Assembly: GCF_022811925.1 (NCBI RefSeq)
Contig: NZ_CP065511.1
Coordinates: 4,023,501 to 4,087,500, forward strand
Direction: 5' to 3'
DNA: 64,000 nt
Source: Cytobacillus oceanisediminis
GTDB lineage: Bacteria > Bacillota > Bacilli > Bacillales > Cytobacillaceae
Under the pieces are notes generated by a model. That model saw nothing but the letters and a program-made list of their open reading frames with translations, was not told where the DNA came from and did not search any database. Each line of letters starts with the position of its first letter. Position 1 is the first letter of the stretch. Both the position numbers and the translations under genes were made by a program. Positions 50,130 through 60,807 of the stretch are shown in pieces.

Positions 50130-51212
50130 TCACTCCCATTCCAGCAGCAGTAATTCCGAGCTAAATCCCGGGCCGAGGGCTGTTGCAAGCCCGGTATCTC
50201 CCTGCCGGCCGATCTCCATAAACCTTTTCAGTACGTAAAGAATGGTTGCAGATGACATATTCCCGAACTCCTTTAATACATCAAGTGAAATTCTTGTCAT
50301 ATCAGGATCGAATTGCAGTGCTTTCTGATAAGCATCAATGACTTTTTTACCGCCAGGATGGGCAACAAAATGGTTTATCTCTTCCATTTCAATGCCTTTT
50401 CCCCTTAGAAATTCCGTTACATTCGGCTTCAGCCAGCTCTCTATTATCGATGGTATGTCCTTTGAAAAAACCACATATAAGCCCTCATTCTTTACTTCCC
50501 AGCCCATTACATCCAAAGAATTATGCATCGTTGTTGACTGGGTTCCCAAAATTCTTGGAATGGATGACACCTTTTGAAAATCCCTTTGAACGTCATCACC
50601 CGTTATCAGCGCGCATGCTGCACCGTCAGCAAAAAGTGAGGTCCCGATTAGATTGCTCTTTGACCGGTCATTGCGCTGAAAGGTCAAACTGCATAATTCT
50701 ATGGTTAAAACCAGTACCTTTGCTTCAGGGAAAGCCAGGCAATATTCATAGGCTCTTGAAAGTCCTGATGCGCCGCCCGCACAACCCAGTCCCCATATCG
50801 GTATTCGCTTCGTATGTTCAGAAAATGGAAGCTTATTCATGATTCTTGCTTCAATGCTCGGTGTGGCAATTCCTGAACTTGAAATAGTAAAAATGGCATC
50901 GATTTCATCGCATTGGAGATTCTTGCTCAGGAAAATGTCATTTTCCAGACAGCTCTTTATCGCCTTTGTACCCAGTTCAATAGCCTGTTCAATGTAAGCA
51001 TTGTTTCGATCTTCAAATGATTTATCTGTTTTAAACCATTCTAGTCCCTTTGCAAAGTAGCGCTTTTCAATTTGGCCGTTGCGGAAAGCTTTCAATAGGC
51101 GTTCAATATCCTTAAAAGACTCTGAAAATAAATCTCTGGCAAAATCCATTACCTGATCCTGTGTCAGAACATGTTCAGGTATTGCTTCTGCAACTGATAC
51201 AATTGCTGGCAT
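50130..51212 (-). CDS. bpsA: Type III polyketide synthase BpsA
   Basis: A 360-residue chalcone-synthase-fold enzyme. The catalytic triad is visible: Cys in PIWGLGCAGGASGLSRAYEY (about residue 145), His in NHFVAHPGGKKV and Asn in LKEFGNMSSATIL. In B. subtilis BpsA (BcsA) condenses long-chain acyl-CoA starters with malonyl-CoA to triketide alkylpyrones, membrane-associated lipids. bpsB follows immediately and should methylate the product. The length and gene order equal those in B. subtilis. Confidence 0.95.
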   Translation of the reverse strand: MPAIVSVAEAIPEHVLTQDQVMDFARDLFSESFKDIERLLKAFRNGQIEKRYFAKGLEWFKTDKSFEDRNNAYIEQAIELGTKAIKSCLENDIFLSKNLQCDEIDAIFTISSSGIATPSIEARIMNKLPFSEHTKRIPIWGLGCAGGASGLSRAYEYCLAFPEAKVLVLTIELCSLTFQRNDRSKSNLIGTSLFADGAACALITGDDVQRDFQKVSSIPRILGTQSTTMHNSLDVMGWEVKNEGLYVVFSKDIPSIIESWLKPNVTEFLRGKGIEMEEINHFVAHPGGKKVIDAYQKALQFDPDMTRISLDVLKEFGNMSSATILYVLKRFMEIGRQGDTGLATALGPGFSSELLLLEWE

Positions 51213-51290
51213 ACATGACTCTCCTCCGCTTGCTTTCTTTTATTTTTTCCAAATAAAAGCAATTTATGTTCAAAATTGTACAATCAAGCA

Positions 51291-51319
51291 AAAAAAAGCT
51301 CCCCCCATTTGGAGGAAGC
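51291..51319 (-). terminator. Terminator after the zinc-ribbon gene
   Basis: Minus strand GCTTCCTCC-AAAT-GGGGGGAGC (some G-T pairs) with seven T. The 130 bp between it and the zinc-ribbon stop hold nothing I can name. Confidence 0.75.
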
Positions 51320-51448
51320 AATGTGTTTTGAAGGAGTTGTTGTGCATCTTTATTATAAAGGAATAACTAAATGAATAGCATTACTAAATCTTTTCCAATT
51401 AGCGCTGGGGCCAAGCATTTCAATAAATATGGCTGGCCCATTACATAG

Positions 51449-51595
51449 TTATTCTGATGCATCCAATCCATTATTGTTTTTGTGATGCTTTTGTACTTCT
51501 ATATATATTTTTTTCGTAACCAGGATACCGCAAGCAGCACAAACCTCTTCTTCATTATATAAAAGCCGGCAGTTATCACAATAATATTTCTCCAT
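51449..51595 (-). CDS. 48-residue zinc-ribbon protein
   Basis: MEKYYCDNCRLLYNEEEVCA continues ACG and a Lys-rich tail. The CxxC (C6/C9) and CxxC (C19/C22) pairs separated by nine residues are a clear zinc ribbon. The C-terminal half is basic and His-rich (KHHKNNNG). It is too short to be listed by simple ORF cut-offs. The ribosome site (AGAGAGTG, 7 nt upstream) is moderate. It lies between pbuX and bpsA, with its own terminator downstream. Function unknown; it might be a small RNA- or protein-binding factor. Confidence 0.68.
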   Translation of the reverse strand: MEKYYCDNCRLLYNEEEVCAACGILVTKKIYIEVQKHHKNNNGLDASE

Positions 51596-51701
51596 CACAT
51601 TACACTCTCTTTCTTGCGAGAAACAATCGCTTCGGAAATGTAAAATACCGATAGAATATTATATTGATTGCCAGAATTATTGTGATTGCCGCTAAGAAGA
51701 A

Positions 51702-53725
<2,024 letters not shown>

Positions 53726-53780
53726 AATTGATCTAAGCTGCAGGCAAACAAGGATGGCAAAAAACGTCCTGTACATTGCT

Positions 53781-53851
53781 CACTCATAGTCGGATCATTT
53801 ACGGTAACCCGGTAGAAACTTGCGAGCCATATCCTCGCGATTATATGAGTG
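53781..53851 (-). ncRNA. Guanine riboswitch
   Basis: A 71-nt purine aptamer: P1 is CACTCATA/TATGAGTG, with loops GGATATGGCTC and GGGTTACCGT-type arms. The core TCCGACTATGAGTG carries C at the position that pairs with the ligand, specifying guanine or hypoxanthine rather than adenine. Binding favours the terminator at 53663-53725 and turns xpt-pbuX off. Confidence 0.95.
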
Positions 53852-54062
53852 AATGTTATTAATTTATTAACATTATAACATCATTTACTAATACTTCAAT
53901 CTAAATCTTTAACTAAATACGAACTAAATAATATATTATCAGAAAATTGTTCGCTAATCAGATTATTCACCCTCTTCAGTATGCTTATCTTGAAATAAAT
54001 TAGCCTGTCTTATGTAGCTTCAATAAACCTTCACAGTTTTTTCACAATTTACGGGTGTGTTT

Positions 54063-54105
54063 TGTGACATATATCACTTAAATATCAATTTTTCACCATT
54101 ATCAT
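54063..54105 (+). promoter_or_regulatory. FNR-type site and -10 box of the ba3 operon
   Basis: TGTGA-CATATA-TCACT (54063-54078) is an FNR box with one mismatch to TGTGA-N6-TCACA. Twenty-one nt downstream is TATCAT (54100-54105), a -10 match of 5/6. The site centre is then 41.5 bp before the expected start, the class II activator position. A ResD-like TTTGTGAAC also lies at 54130-54138 (weaker). Confidence 0.65.
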
Positions 54106-54230
54106 AGTGTTTAAGTTACGAATGAACAATTTGTGAACTCACTGAAAGCATCTAGAATCTTCCTAAATGTTTTGTATTATGAAAGTGTAATCATATACTT
54201 TTTCCAAATATTCGAAAGGAGTGAAGGACA

Positions 54231-54380
54231 ATGGCGAAAACGGAACTCAGCCGAAAAACAAAAACTGAAATAGAGGATAGCTCTTCCTTAAAGGGAACGC
54301 TAGCTTCCGTTTTCTTATTAGGATTCTTCCTGATCATTACATGGGTAGGCGTTTATTCATTATTTATCAGCCGCTTTTAA
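54231..54380 (+). CDS. Cytochrome oxidase subunit IIa-like peptide
   Basis: A 49-residue protein with a charged N-terminus (MAKTELSRKTKTEIEDSSSL) and one helix (ASVFLLGFFLIITWVGVYS). It matches the small subunit IIa of ba3-type oxidases, which replaces the first helix missing from subunit II. AAGGAGTGAAGGA precedes the ATG. It is directly followed by subunits II and I. Confidence 0.8.
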   Translation: MAKTELSRKTKTEIEDSSSLKGTLASVFLLGFFLIITWVGVYSLFISRF

Positions 54381-54400
54381 GTTAGAAAGGGGAAAAAGCC

Positions 54401-54877
54401 ATGCATATGCATAAATTTGAAAAGGCCTGGCTCACTTTTGGAATCGGATCGCTGCTTGTTTTTCTAACAGTCTTGGGAGTCAGCGCATTTTACCTGGGCA
54501 ATCAGCCTCCAAGCTGTTTGGCAACAATCGACCCTGAAAAGGTCGATACTACCGCTCCATTTAATGAGCCAGGACTGAAAAAGGTAGAAGGGAAAGATTG
54601 GGATTACGAATTGGTATACGTAGCATCCGCGTTTTCCTATAGCCCAGCTGAAGTGGAGGTTCCATATGGTGCTAAAGTGAAAATTATCGCTACAACCAAA
54701 GACGTCGTCCACGGTTTCGAAGTTGCAGGATCAAATATCAACATGATGCTTGAACCCGGCTATATCAGTGAACATGTTACAACATTTGATAAAACAGGCG
54801 AATACTTAATTGTATGTAATGAATATTGCGGTGTTGGTCACCACATGATGTCGTCTAAAATTAAGGTGGTGGAATAA
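54401..54877 (+). CDS. cbaB: ba3-type cytochrome c oxidase subunit II
   Basis: A 158-residue subunit II with one N-terminal helix (about residues 8-32) and an extracellular cupredoxin domain. The CuA ligands are in VVHGFEVAG (His) and VCNEYCGVGHHMMSSK (two Cys, Glu, His, Met), so it accepts electrons from cytochrome c. The single helix and short length are typical of the ba3/B-family oxidases. It begins 20 bp after the IIa peptide gene and its TAA overlaps the subunit I ATG by one base. Confidence 0.92.
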   Translation: MHMHKFEKAWLTFGIGSLLVFLTVLGVSAFYLGNQPPSCLATIDPEKVDTTAPFNEPGLKKVEGKDWDYELVYVASAFSYSPAEVEVPYGAKVKIIATTKDVVHGFEVAGSNINMMLEPGYISEHVTTFDKTGEYLIVCNEYCGVGHHMMSSKIKVVE

Positions 54878-56532
54878 TGTTTAATCCTTCAGCAAAGTTA
54901 AAAGTTGACCGCCGTGACGGAAAATTGGCAATGGCTCACTTTTTCGTTGCATTTACAGCTTTAGCAATAGGCGGCCTTGCTGGTTTATTGCAGACTTTGG
55001 TCCGCTCAGGTAAATTCGAGCTTCCAGCAGGCATCGGGTATTACCAAATTCTCACGGTTCACGGTGTTGTACTGGGACTTGTACTTACTACCTTTTTTAT
55101 AATGGGCTTCCAGATCGCTGCAACAAGCAAAACATCAGGGACCCTTACAAATAAACAGCGAATTGCCGGCTGGATCGGTTTTTGGCTTATGACCGCAGGA
55201 ACTGTTCTTGCAGCTGTCATGATCCTTTTGAATGAAGCTACTGTTCTTTATACTTTCTATGCTCCTCTTCAGGCACATGCATTGTACTATATCGGTTTAA
55301 CACTTGTTATAGTGGGAAGCTGGATTGACGGGGCAGCAATCATTATGAAATATGCAGAATGGAGAAGAAAAAATCCTGGACAGCCGAGTCCGTTATTAAC
55401 CTTTATGTCATTGGTCAACACGATGATGTGGATTGTGGCAACAATCGGCGTAGCGTCTACTGTTCTTTTCCAGCTTCTTCCTTGGTCATTGGGGTTTGTA
55501 GAAACAGTAAATATCGGAGTCAGCCGTACTCTATTCTGGTATTTCGGACATCCGCTTGTGTACTTCTGGCTATTGCCGGCTTACATGGCCTGGTACGTTG
55601 TAATTCCTAAAGTCATCGGCGGAAAGATTTTTTCTGATTCATTAGCACGCATGTCATTCATTTTATTCCTGCTGTTCTCAATCCCTGTCGGATTTCACCA
55701 CCAATTAATGGAGCCGGGAATTGATCCAGCATGGAAATTCTTTCAGGTTATCCTAACATTCCTGGTTGTCATTCCATCTCTGATGACTGCATTTTCTCTA
55801 TTTGCCACTTTTGAAAGCTTTGGCCGTTCCAAAGGGGCCACTGGATTATTCGGCTGGGTAAAAAAACTGCCTTGGGGAGATGCCCGATTTACTGTTCCTT
55901 TCATCGGGATGGTTGCCTTTATTCCAGCGGGTGCAGGCGGTATCGTTAATGCGTCCCACCAGATGAACCAGGTTGTTCATAACACGATCTGGGTAACCGG
56001 CCACTTTCACTTAACAGTGGCAACATCTGTAGTACTTACATTCTTTGGGGTTTCTTACTGGCTGATTCCTCATCTGACAGGAAGAACATTAACAAAAGCG
56101 ATGAATAAATTAGGGATCATCCAAGCAGTTATCTGGGCAATCGGAATGACATTCATGTCTGGTGCCATGCATGCTGCCGGTCTTCTAGGAGCACCGCGCC
56201 GTTCGTCATATTCTGAATATGGCGGAGCAGCACAGGCAGCAGAATGGATTCCATATCAGGTTGCACAGGCAATAGGCGGTACTATCCTATTTATAGGCAT
56301 CATCTTAATGCTTTATATCTTCATCAACCTTGCCTTTTTCGCACCAAAGGGAGAGCAGGAATTCCCTGTCGGAGAAGCTGCTGATGAAGCCGAAAAAGCA
56401 CCAATGGTATTTGAAAATTGGAAGCTTTGGCTTGGAATTACGGTTGTTCTTATTCTATTTGCCTACACCATTCCATTTATAGATTTAATTCAAAATGCAC
56501 CTCCTGGGGCTAAAGGATATAAACTCTGGTAG
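54877..56532 (+). CDS. cbaA: ba3-type cytochrome c oxidase subunit I
   Basis: A 551-residue heme-copper oxidase catalytic subunit with about 13 helices. Heme and CuB ligands are visible: TVHGVVLGLV, YFGHPLVYFWLLPAYMAWYV (CuB His and Tyr), FHHQLMEPG (His-His) and VTGHFHLTVATSVVLTFFG (heme His). It belongs to the B-type family (ba3), of high oxygen affinity, that reduces O2 to water and pumps protons. There is no subunit III gene here. The operon stops at a hairpin that the IS has duplicated. Confidence 0.95.
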   Translation: MFNPSAKLKVDRRDGKLAMAHFFVAFTALAIGGLAGLLQTLVRSGKFELPAGIGYYQILTVHGVVLGLVLTTFFIMGFQIAATSKTSGTLTNKQRIAGWIGFWLMTAGTVLAAVMILLNEATVLYTFYAPLQAHALYYIGLTLVIVGSWIDGAAIIMKYAEWRRKNPGQPSPLLTFMSLVNTMMWIVATIGVASTVLFQLLPWSLGFVETVNIGVSRTLFWYFGHPLVYFWLLPAYMAWYVVIPKVIGGKIFSDSLARMSFILFLLFSIPVGFHHQLMEPGIDPAWKFFQVILTFLVVIPSLMTAFSLFATFESFGRSKGATGLFGWVKKLPWGDARFTVPFIGMVAFIPAGAGGIVNASHQMNQVVHNTIWVTGHFHLTVATSVVLTFFGVSYWLIPHLTGRTLTKAMNKLGIIQAVIWAIGMTFMSGAMHAAGLLGAPRRSSYSEYGGAAQAAEWIPYQVAQAIGGTILFIGIILMLYIFINLAFFAPKGEQEFPVGEAADEAEKAPMVFENWKLWLGITVVLILFAYTIPFIDLIQNAPPGAKGYKLW

Positions 56533-56536
56533 AAAT

Positions 56537-56566
56537 AACACTCCGTTCCAATATGGACGGAGTGTT
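56537..56566 (+). repeat. Left copy of the duplicated terminator hairpin
   Basis: A 30-bp palindrome, AACACTCCGT, loop TCCAATATGG, ACGGAGTGTT. An identical copy lies at 58124-58153 on the far side of the IS. It probably was the ba3 terminator, now without its U-tract because the IS end follows. Confidence 0.9.
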
Positions 56567-56656
56567 CAGACTGTCGACAAACTCGATGAAAATCGTGCTT
56601 GTCTTCAGTCTTTTTTATTTTAAAATAGAAGTAATACAATGCTTGAGGTGAGTAAA

Positions 56657-58012
56657 ATGCTTTCAAAACATAATCCAATTCAACGGGATCAAATTGAAAT
56701 GATTGCTTTAGACGAACTTGTACCAGCGGACCATTTGGTTCGCAAAATTGAGGCTGCGATTGATTTCTCATTCATCTATGACTTGGTAAAAGATATGTAT
56801 TCAGAGGTAGGGCGCCCAAGTATTGACCCTGTAATATTAATTAAACTCTCATTTATTCAATATACCTTCGGTATTCGCTCCATGCGTCAAACAATTGAAG
56901 AATTGAAAACGAATATGGCTTATCGATGGTTTTAGGCTATGGTTTCCACGATAAAGTTCCTCACTTCTCAACTTTCGGTAAAAACTATGAGCGCCGATTT
57001 AAAAACACCGATCTCTTTGAACAGATATTTTACCGAATCTTAAAAACTGCAACTGAAAAGAATTTAATTAGTGCTGAACACGTTTTTGTAGATTCTACGC
57101 ATGTAAAAGCGAGTGCAAATAAGCGCAAATTTGAAAAGAAAGTTGTTCGAAAAGAAACACGTGCCTATCAAGAACGCCTTCAAGAGGAGATTAACCAAGA
57201 CCGTGAGGATCATGGAAAAAAGCCGTTTCCACCAGATAAGTTTGATAAGGAAGAATACAAAGAAATTAAGGAGAGTACAACGGACCTAGAGAGTGGCTAC
57301 TATGTAAAAGATGAGCGTACAAAACAGTTCGCCTATTCTTTCCATGCGGCCGCAGACCGCAACGGCTTCGTGCTAGGCACAATTGTAACCCCGGGTAACA
57401 CGCATGATAGTCATATTTTAGAGCCATTGGTTGAACAAGTCATCGAGAAAGTTAGTAAACCAGAAGCTGTTGCGGCAGACGCAGCTTATAAAACACCTGC
57501 CATCACGAGCTACTTATTGAAAAACGATATCACACCTGCTTTACCTTACACACGACCTCGCACAAAGAGGGTTACTTCAGAAAACATGAGTATGTTTATG
57601 ACGAGCATTTTGACTGTTACATTTGCCCAGCTGGTGAGATATTAAAATATACAACGACTACAAAGGAAGGGTATCGTCAATATAAATCAGATCCGCGAAT
57701 TTGTGCTGGATGCCCTTTCTTGTCTCAATGCACACAGAGTCAAGCACATCAAAACTGATTCAACGACATGTGTGGGAGGAACACGTGGAAGAAGCAGATC
57801 ACCTTCGTCACCATCAAGACGTCAAACCGATCTATGAGAAACGCAAAGAAACAATTGAACGTGTATTCGCAGATGCAAAAGAAAAGCATGGCATGCGTTG
57901 GACAACCCTAAGGGGACTTAAAAAATTGTCGATGCAGGCGATGCTTACTTTCGCTGCCATGAATTTGAAGAAGATGGCCAACTGGACTTGGCAAAGTCCA
58001 GAAATGGCCTAA
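56657..58012 (+). pseudogene. IS1182-family transposase, three frameshifts
   Basis: The frame starts MLSKHNPIQRDQIEMIALDE (GAGGTGA upstream), typical of IS1182-type DDE transposases; later pieces carry FVDSTHVKASANKRK, VTPGNTHDSHILEPLVEQV and ERVFADAKEKHGMRWTTLRG. It shifts near 56930 (TTTT where RWFLGYG needs one more T), near 57568 (AAAGAGGG, one G short) and near 57747 (CAAAAC, one A short). Each break is a single missing base in a short homopolymer, and the three together restore the original frame. No stop-free full transposase exists. Confidence 0.88.
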
Positions 58013-58073
58013 ATGATGACCTCGGAGAGGTCTAGAATTCTCTAAAATCCCTTCAAATCCAATAAAAAATCAA

Positions 58074-58111
58074 AAAAGGGGTTCGGAATGAGACTATTCC
58101 GAACCCCTTTT
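58074..58111. terminator. Hairpin in the IS right end
   Basis: A perfect 16-bp stem starting AAAAGGGGTTCGGAAT with a 6-nt loop, with U-tracts on both sides. It may block transcription entering or leaving the IS. Confidence 0.8.
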
Positions 58112-58123
58112 GTCTACAAACTG

Positions 58124-58153
58124 AACACTCCGTTCCAATATGGACGGAGTGTT
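58124..58153 (+). repeat. Right copy of the duplicated terminator hairpin
   Basis: Identical to 56537-56566. On the plus strand it is followed by TTTTAGTG, the former U-tract of the ba3 terminator. It abuts the EamA stop codon on the minus strand. Confidence 0.9.
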
Positions 58154-59074
58154 TTAGTGTTCAAGCTTGCTTGAGTCAGCCACCATTCCCGCATTTTTCC
58201 TTCTTGAAGGCAAATTCACAATAATTACCGAACTGAGTATCAGCAAAGCACCCGCAATCTGGACTGCACCGAGACTTTCCCCGTAGAGTGTTACTCCTAG
58301 AAGCATGGCCACGACTGGTTCAACTGTAGCGATGACAGCTGCTTTGCTTCCATCCGTTTTTTCCAGTCCCCATGTATATACAAAATAGGCGAGAACCGTA
58401 GGCACAAATCCCAGACCAATACTAAGGAACAAGACTTCAGTGTTTAAAAAAATTTCAGCTTTTGACCATAGTCTTGTTACCGGGATTAGAAATACCGATG
58501 CAATGAGGAATGTATAAAGCGTAACTGTAAACGGATGATATTTTCTTAACGCAAATTTTCCGAATATCGTATACAGCGCATAGCCAAACCCAGAACCCAA
58601 TCCCGTCAGAATTCCTAGCAGAGTAATATCACCGATGCCTGCTGTTACTCCGGCAACTAGAATGCAGCCCAAAATCGTGCCTGCCACAGCTGCAATTTTC
58701 CCCAGATTTATCCCTTCCTTTAAGAAAAGGTAAGATAATACAGTAACAAATGCTGGAGCTGTGTAAAGCAGAACGACTGCCATTGATATGCTGATTTGGT
58801 TCATCGCTGTGAAATAACAATAATTAAAAAAGACGATGCTCAGTATTCCGGTTCCGGCAAAAAGTCTGATGTCAAAGGCTGATTCCAGTTTAAAGCAGTT
58901 CCGGAAACGCACAATTCCGAAAAGAACGAGAAATATTGCTGCAAAAAAAACTCTCGTGGCCACAATTTCCATAGCCGTAAATCCATAATCTCCGAGCCCT
59001 TTAACAAACACAGCAATAATGCCCCATAGACTAGCTCCTAGAGCAATCATTAAGAATGGAAGTATTTTCTTCAT
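58154..59074 (-). CDS. EamA/DMT-family transporter
   Basis: A 306-residue membrane protein with ten helices in two EamA repeats. Markers: ALGASLWGIIAVFVKGLGDYG, VATRVFFAAIFLVL, FNYCYFTAMNQISISMAVVL and ALYTIFGKFALRKYHPF in repeat one, then GFVPTVLAYFVYTWGLEKTD and VIATVEPVVAMLLGVTLYGE. It is an exporter-type drug/metabolite transporter of unknown substrate. GGAGAGAAATA precedes the ATG. Its stop codon adjoins the duplicated hairpin; its terminator stem therefore has lost its U-tract through the IS insertion. Confidence 0.92.
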   Translation of the reverse strand: MKKILPFLMIALGASLWGIIAVFVKGLGDYGFTAMEIVATRVFFAAIFLVLFGIVRFRNCFKLESAFDIRLFAGTGILSIVFFNYCYFTAMNQISISMAVVLLYTAPAFVTVLSYLFLKEGINLGKIAAVAGTILGCILVAGVTAGIGDITLLGILTGLGSGFGYALYTIFGKFALRKYHPFTVTLYTFLIASVFLIPVTRLWSKAEIFLNTEVLFLSIGLGFVPTVLAYFVYTWGLEKTDGSKAAVIATVEPVVAMLLGVTLYGESLGAVQIAGALLILSSVIIVNLPSRRKNAGMVADSSKLEH

Positions 59075-59139
59075 TATTTCTCTCCATGAAGTAAGAGGAT
59101 GGCTGAGACCACCCTCTTACTCAAATTATTAATAAACAC

Positions 59140-60651
59140 CTATTTCAGCTGATACACCTTACCGTACTTATCATACAAATAATCAATTAAATGCTGGGCA
59201 TTCAGGCCTTCTCCAGTGACATCATTTAAGATTTCAAGCGGTTTTTTCATTTTGCCGAACTGGTGCACATTTTTGGTAAACCACTCTTTGATTGGCAGCA
59301 AATTGCCCTCTTCAAGTAATTCATCATAGTTTGGCAAGTCCTTTAACATGCTGTTTTTAAGCTGTGCTGCATACATGTAGCCCAAAGCATATGAAGGGAA
59401 ATAACCGAAGCTTCCTCCTGCCCAGTGAACATCCTGCAGAAGGCCTGCTCCATCGTTTTCAGGCTTTACTCCCAGGTATTGTTCATATTTTTCATTCCAG
59501 ATTGCAGGAAGGTCTTTAACTTCGATTTCATCATTGAACAAGCCCTTTTCAATTTCATATCGGATGATGATATGAAGCGGATATGTTAATTCGTCTGCTT
59601 CAATACGGATTAAAGAAGGCTTTGATTCATTAATGGCACGATAAAAAGCATCTATTGGCACATCATCAAATTGACCGCTGGCATATTCTTTAAGAAGGTC
59701 ATAATTCCTTTTCCAGAAAGAAAAATGTCTTCCAACAAAGTTTTCATAAAATAATGACTGTGATTCATGAATTCCCATGGATGTTCCAGAGCAAAGCGGA
59801 GTGCCCACCAGGTCAGAAGAAATATTTTGTTCATATAGAGCATGCCCGCCTTCATGAATCGTGCCAAATACAGCTGTTCGGAAATCTGTTTCATCATATT
59901 TGGTTGTTACTCGGACATCACCAGGGTTTAAACCGGTTGCAAAAGGATGAACAGTCTCATCCAGGCGTCCTGCTTTAAAGTTATAGCCCATCTGTTCAAG
60001 AACTTGTAGGCTGAAATCCCGCTGTTTGTCCTTGGAAAAGTGTTCAAATAAGAAGCTGGTGTCTGGTTTATTCTGTGATTCGGAAATTTGCTGAACCAGC
60101 GGAACAATTTTTTCCCTCAGCTGCCCGAAAACCTGATCAAGTGTTTCAACAGTGACACCAGGTTCATACATATCCAGCAGAGTATTATATTTGTTTCCTT
60201 CATATCCCCAATAAGAAATGAATCGTTTATTCATTTCAACAAGCTTTTCTAAATAAGGCTGGAACATTTCAAAATCTGAGCCCGCCTTTGCATCTTCCCA
60301 AATGCTTTCAGCTTTGGATTGCAGGATGACATATTCCGTGTATTCCTCTTCAGGAATTTTTTTATTTCGATCATAATCCTTTTTACATTCTTCAAGAGTT
60401 TTCAATGTCACTTCAGAAAGATTTTCCTGGCTGGAAAGTTTCGCTATGTATGCAGCCATTTCCTCAGATGTAGACATTCTGAATACTTCTGAGGAAATCA
60501 TTCCAATCACTTCGGAGCGCTGTTCTAGACCCTGTTTGGGTGCGCCTGTCCGCATATCCCAATACATCAGCCCGATGGCTTCATTATAGGCCGTCATTTT
60601 TTTGACATAATCAAGGAATTGCTGTTCTGTCTGTTTTAGTGATTCTGCCAC
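59140..60651 (-). CDS. ypwA: Carboxypeptidase M32 (YpwA-like)
   Basis: A 503-residue metallocarboxypeptidase of family M32. The zinc site is FGTIHEGGHALYEQN (HEGGH, about residues 262-274), with GIHESQSLFYENFVGR supplying the third ligand Glu, and the VTTKYDETDFRTAVFG strand precedes it. The closed channel limits it to peptides with broad C-terminal specificity, cytoplasmic. Length and sequence agree with B. subtilis YpwA. It is preceded by its own leader and followed by the EamA gene; a weak hairpin lies between at 59089-59119. Confidence 0.95.
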   Translation of the reverse strand: MAESLKQTEQQFLDYVKKMTAYNEAIGLMYWDMRTGAPKQGLEQRSEVIGMISSEVFRMSTSEEMAAYIAKLSSQENLSEVTLKTLEECKKDYDRNKKIPEEEYTEYVILQSKAESIWEDAKAGSDFEMFQPYLEKLVEMNKRFISYWGYEGNKYNTLLDMYEPGVTVETLDQVFGQLREKIVPLVQQISESQNKPDTSFLFEHFSKDKQRDFSLQVLEQMGYNFKAGRLDETVHPFATGLNPGDVRVTTKYDETDFRTAVFGTIHEGGHALYEQNISSDLVGTPLCSGTSMGIHESQSLFYENFVGRHFSFWKRNYDLLKEYASGQFDDVPIDAFYRAINESKPSLIRIEADELTYPLHIIIRYEIEKGLFNDEIEVKDLPAIWNEKYEQYLGVKPENDGAGLLQDVHWAGGSFGYFPSYALGYMYAAQLKNSMLKDLPNYDELLEEGNLLPIKEWFTKNVHQFGKMKKPLEILNDVTGEGLNAQHLIDYLYDKYGKVYQLK

Positions 60652-60807
60652 AATATTTCCCCCTCTATATCTATTACAGTATCATTTTATCACATTTTTC
60701 TGAAAAGGCAGTCATCATAATCTTTTTCCTTTTGCTGTTTTTCTTTTTAACCTGCCGGCCAAAGAGTTATAATGGTGGAAAGTGAACTAACCAGAAAGTG
60801 AGATAGC

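Larger units (their letters stand above)
56567..58123 (+). mobile_element. IS1182-family insertion sequence, 1557 bp
   Basis: Ends are CAGACTGTCGACAAA (left) and, reverse-complemented, CAGTTTGTAGACAAA (right), matching at 11 of 15 positions. The element is flanked by an identical 30-bp hairpin duplication. The transposase reading frame is broken three times. A perfect 16-bp stem terminator (58074-58111) lies inside the right end. IS1182 family elements are known to favour palindromic targets. Confidence 0.9.

Noticed and set aside
56925..56940. Programmed frameshifting in the transposase
   Set aside because: The break at TTTTAG lacks a typical slippery heptamer with a stimulatory structure, and two further breaks of the same sign follow, so decay or sequence error is more likely.
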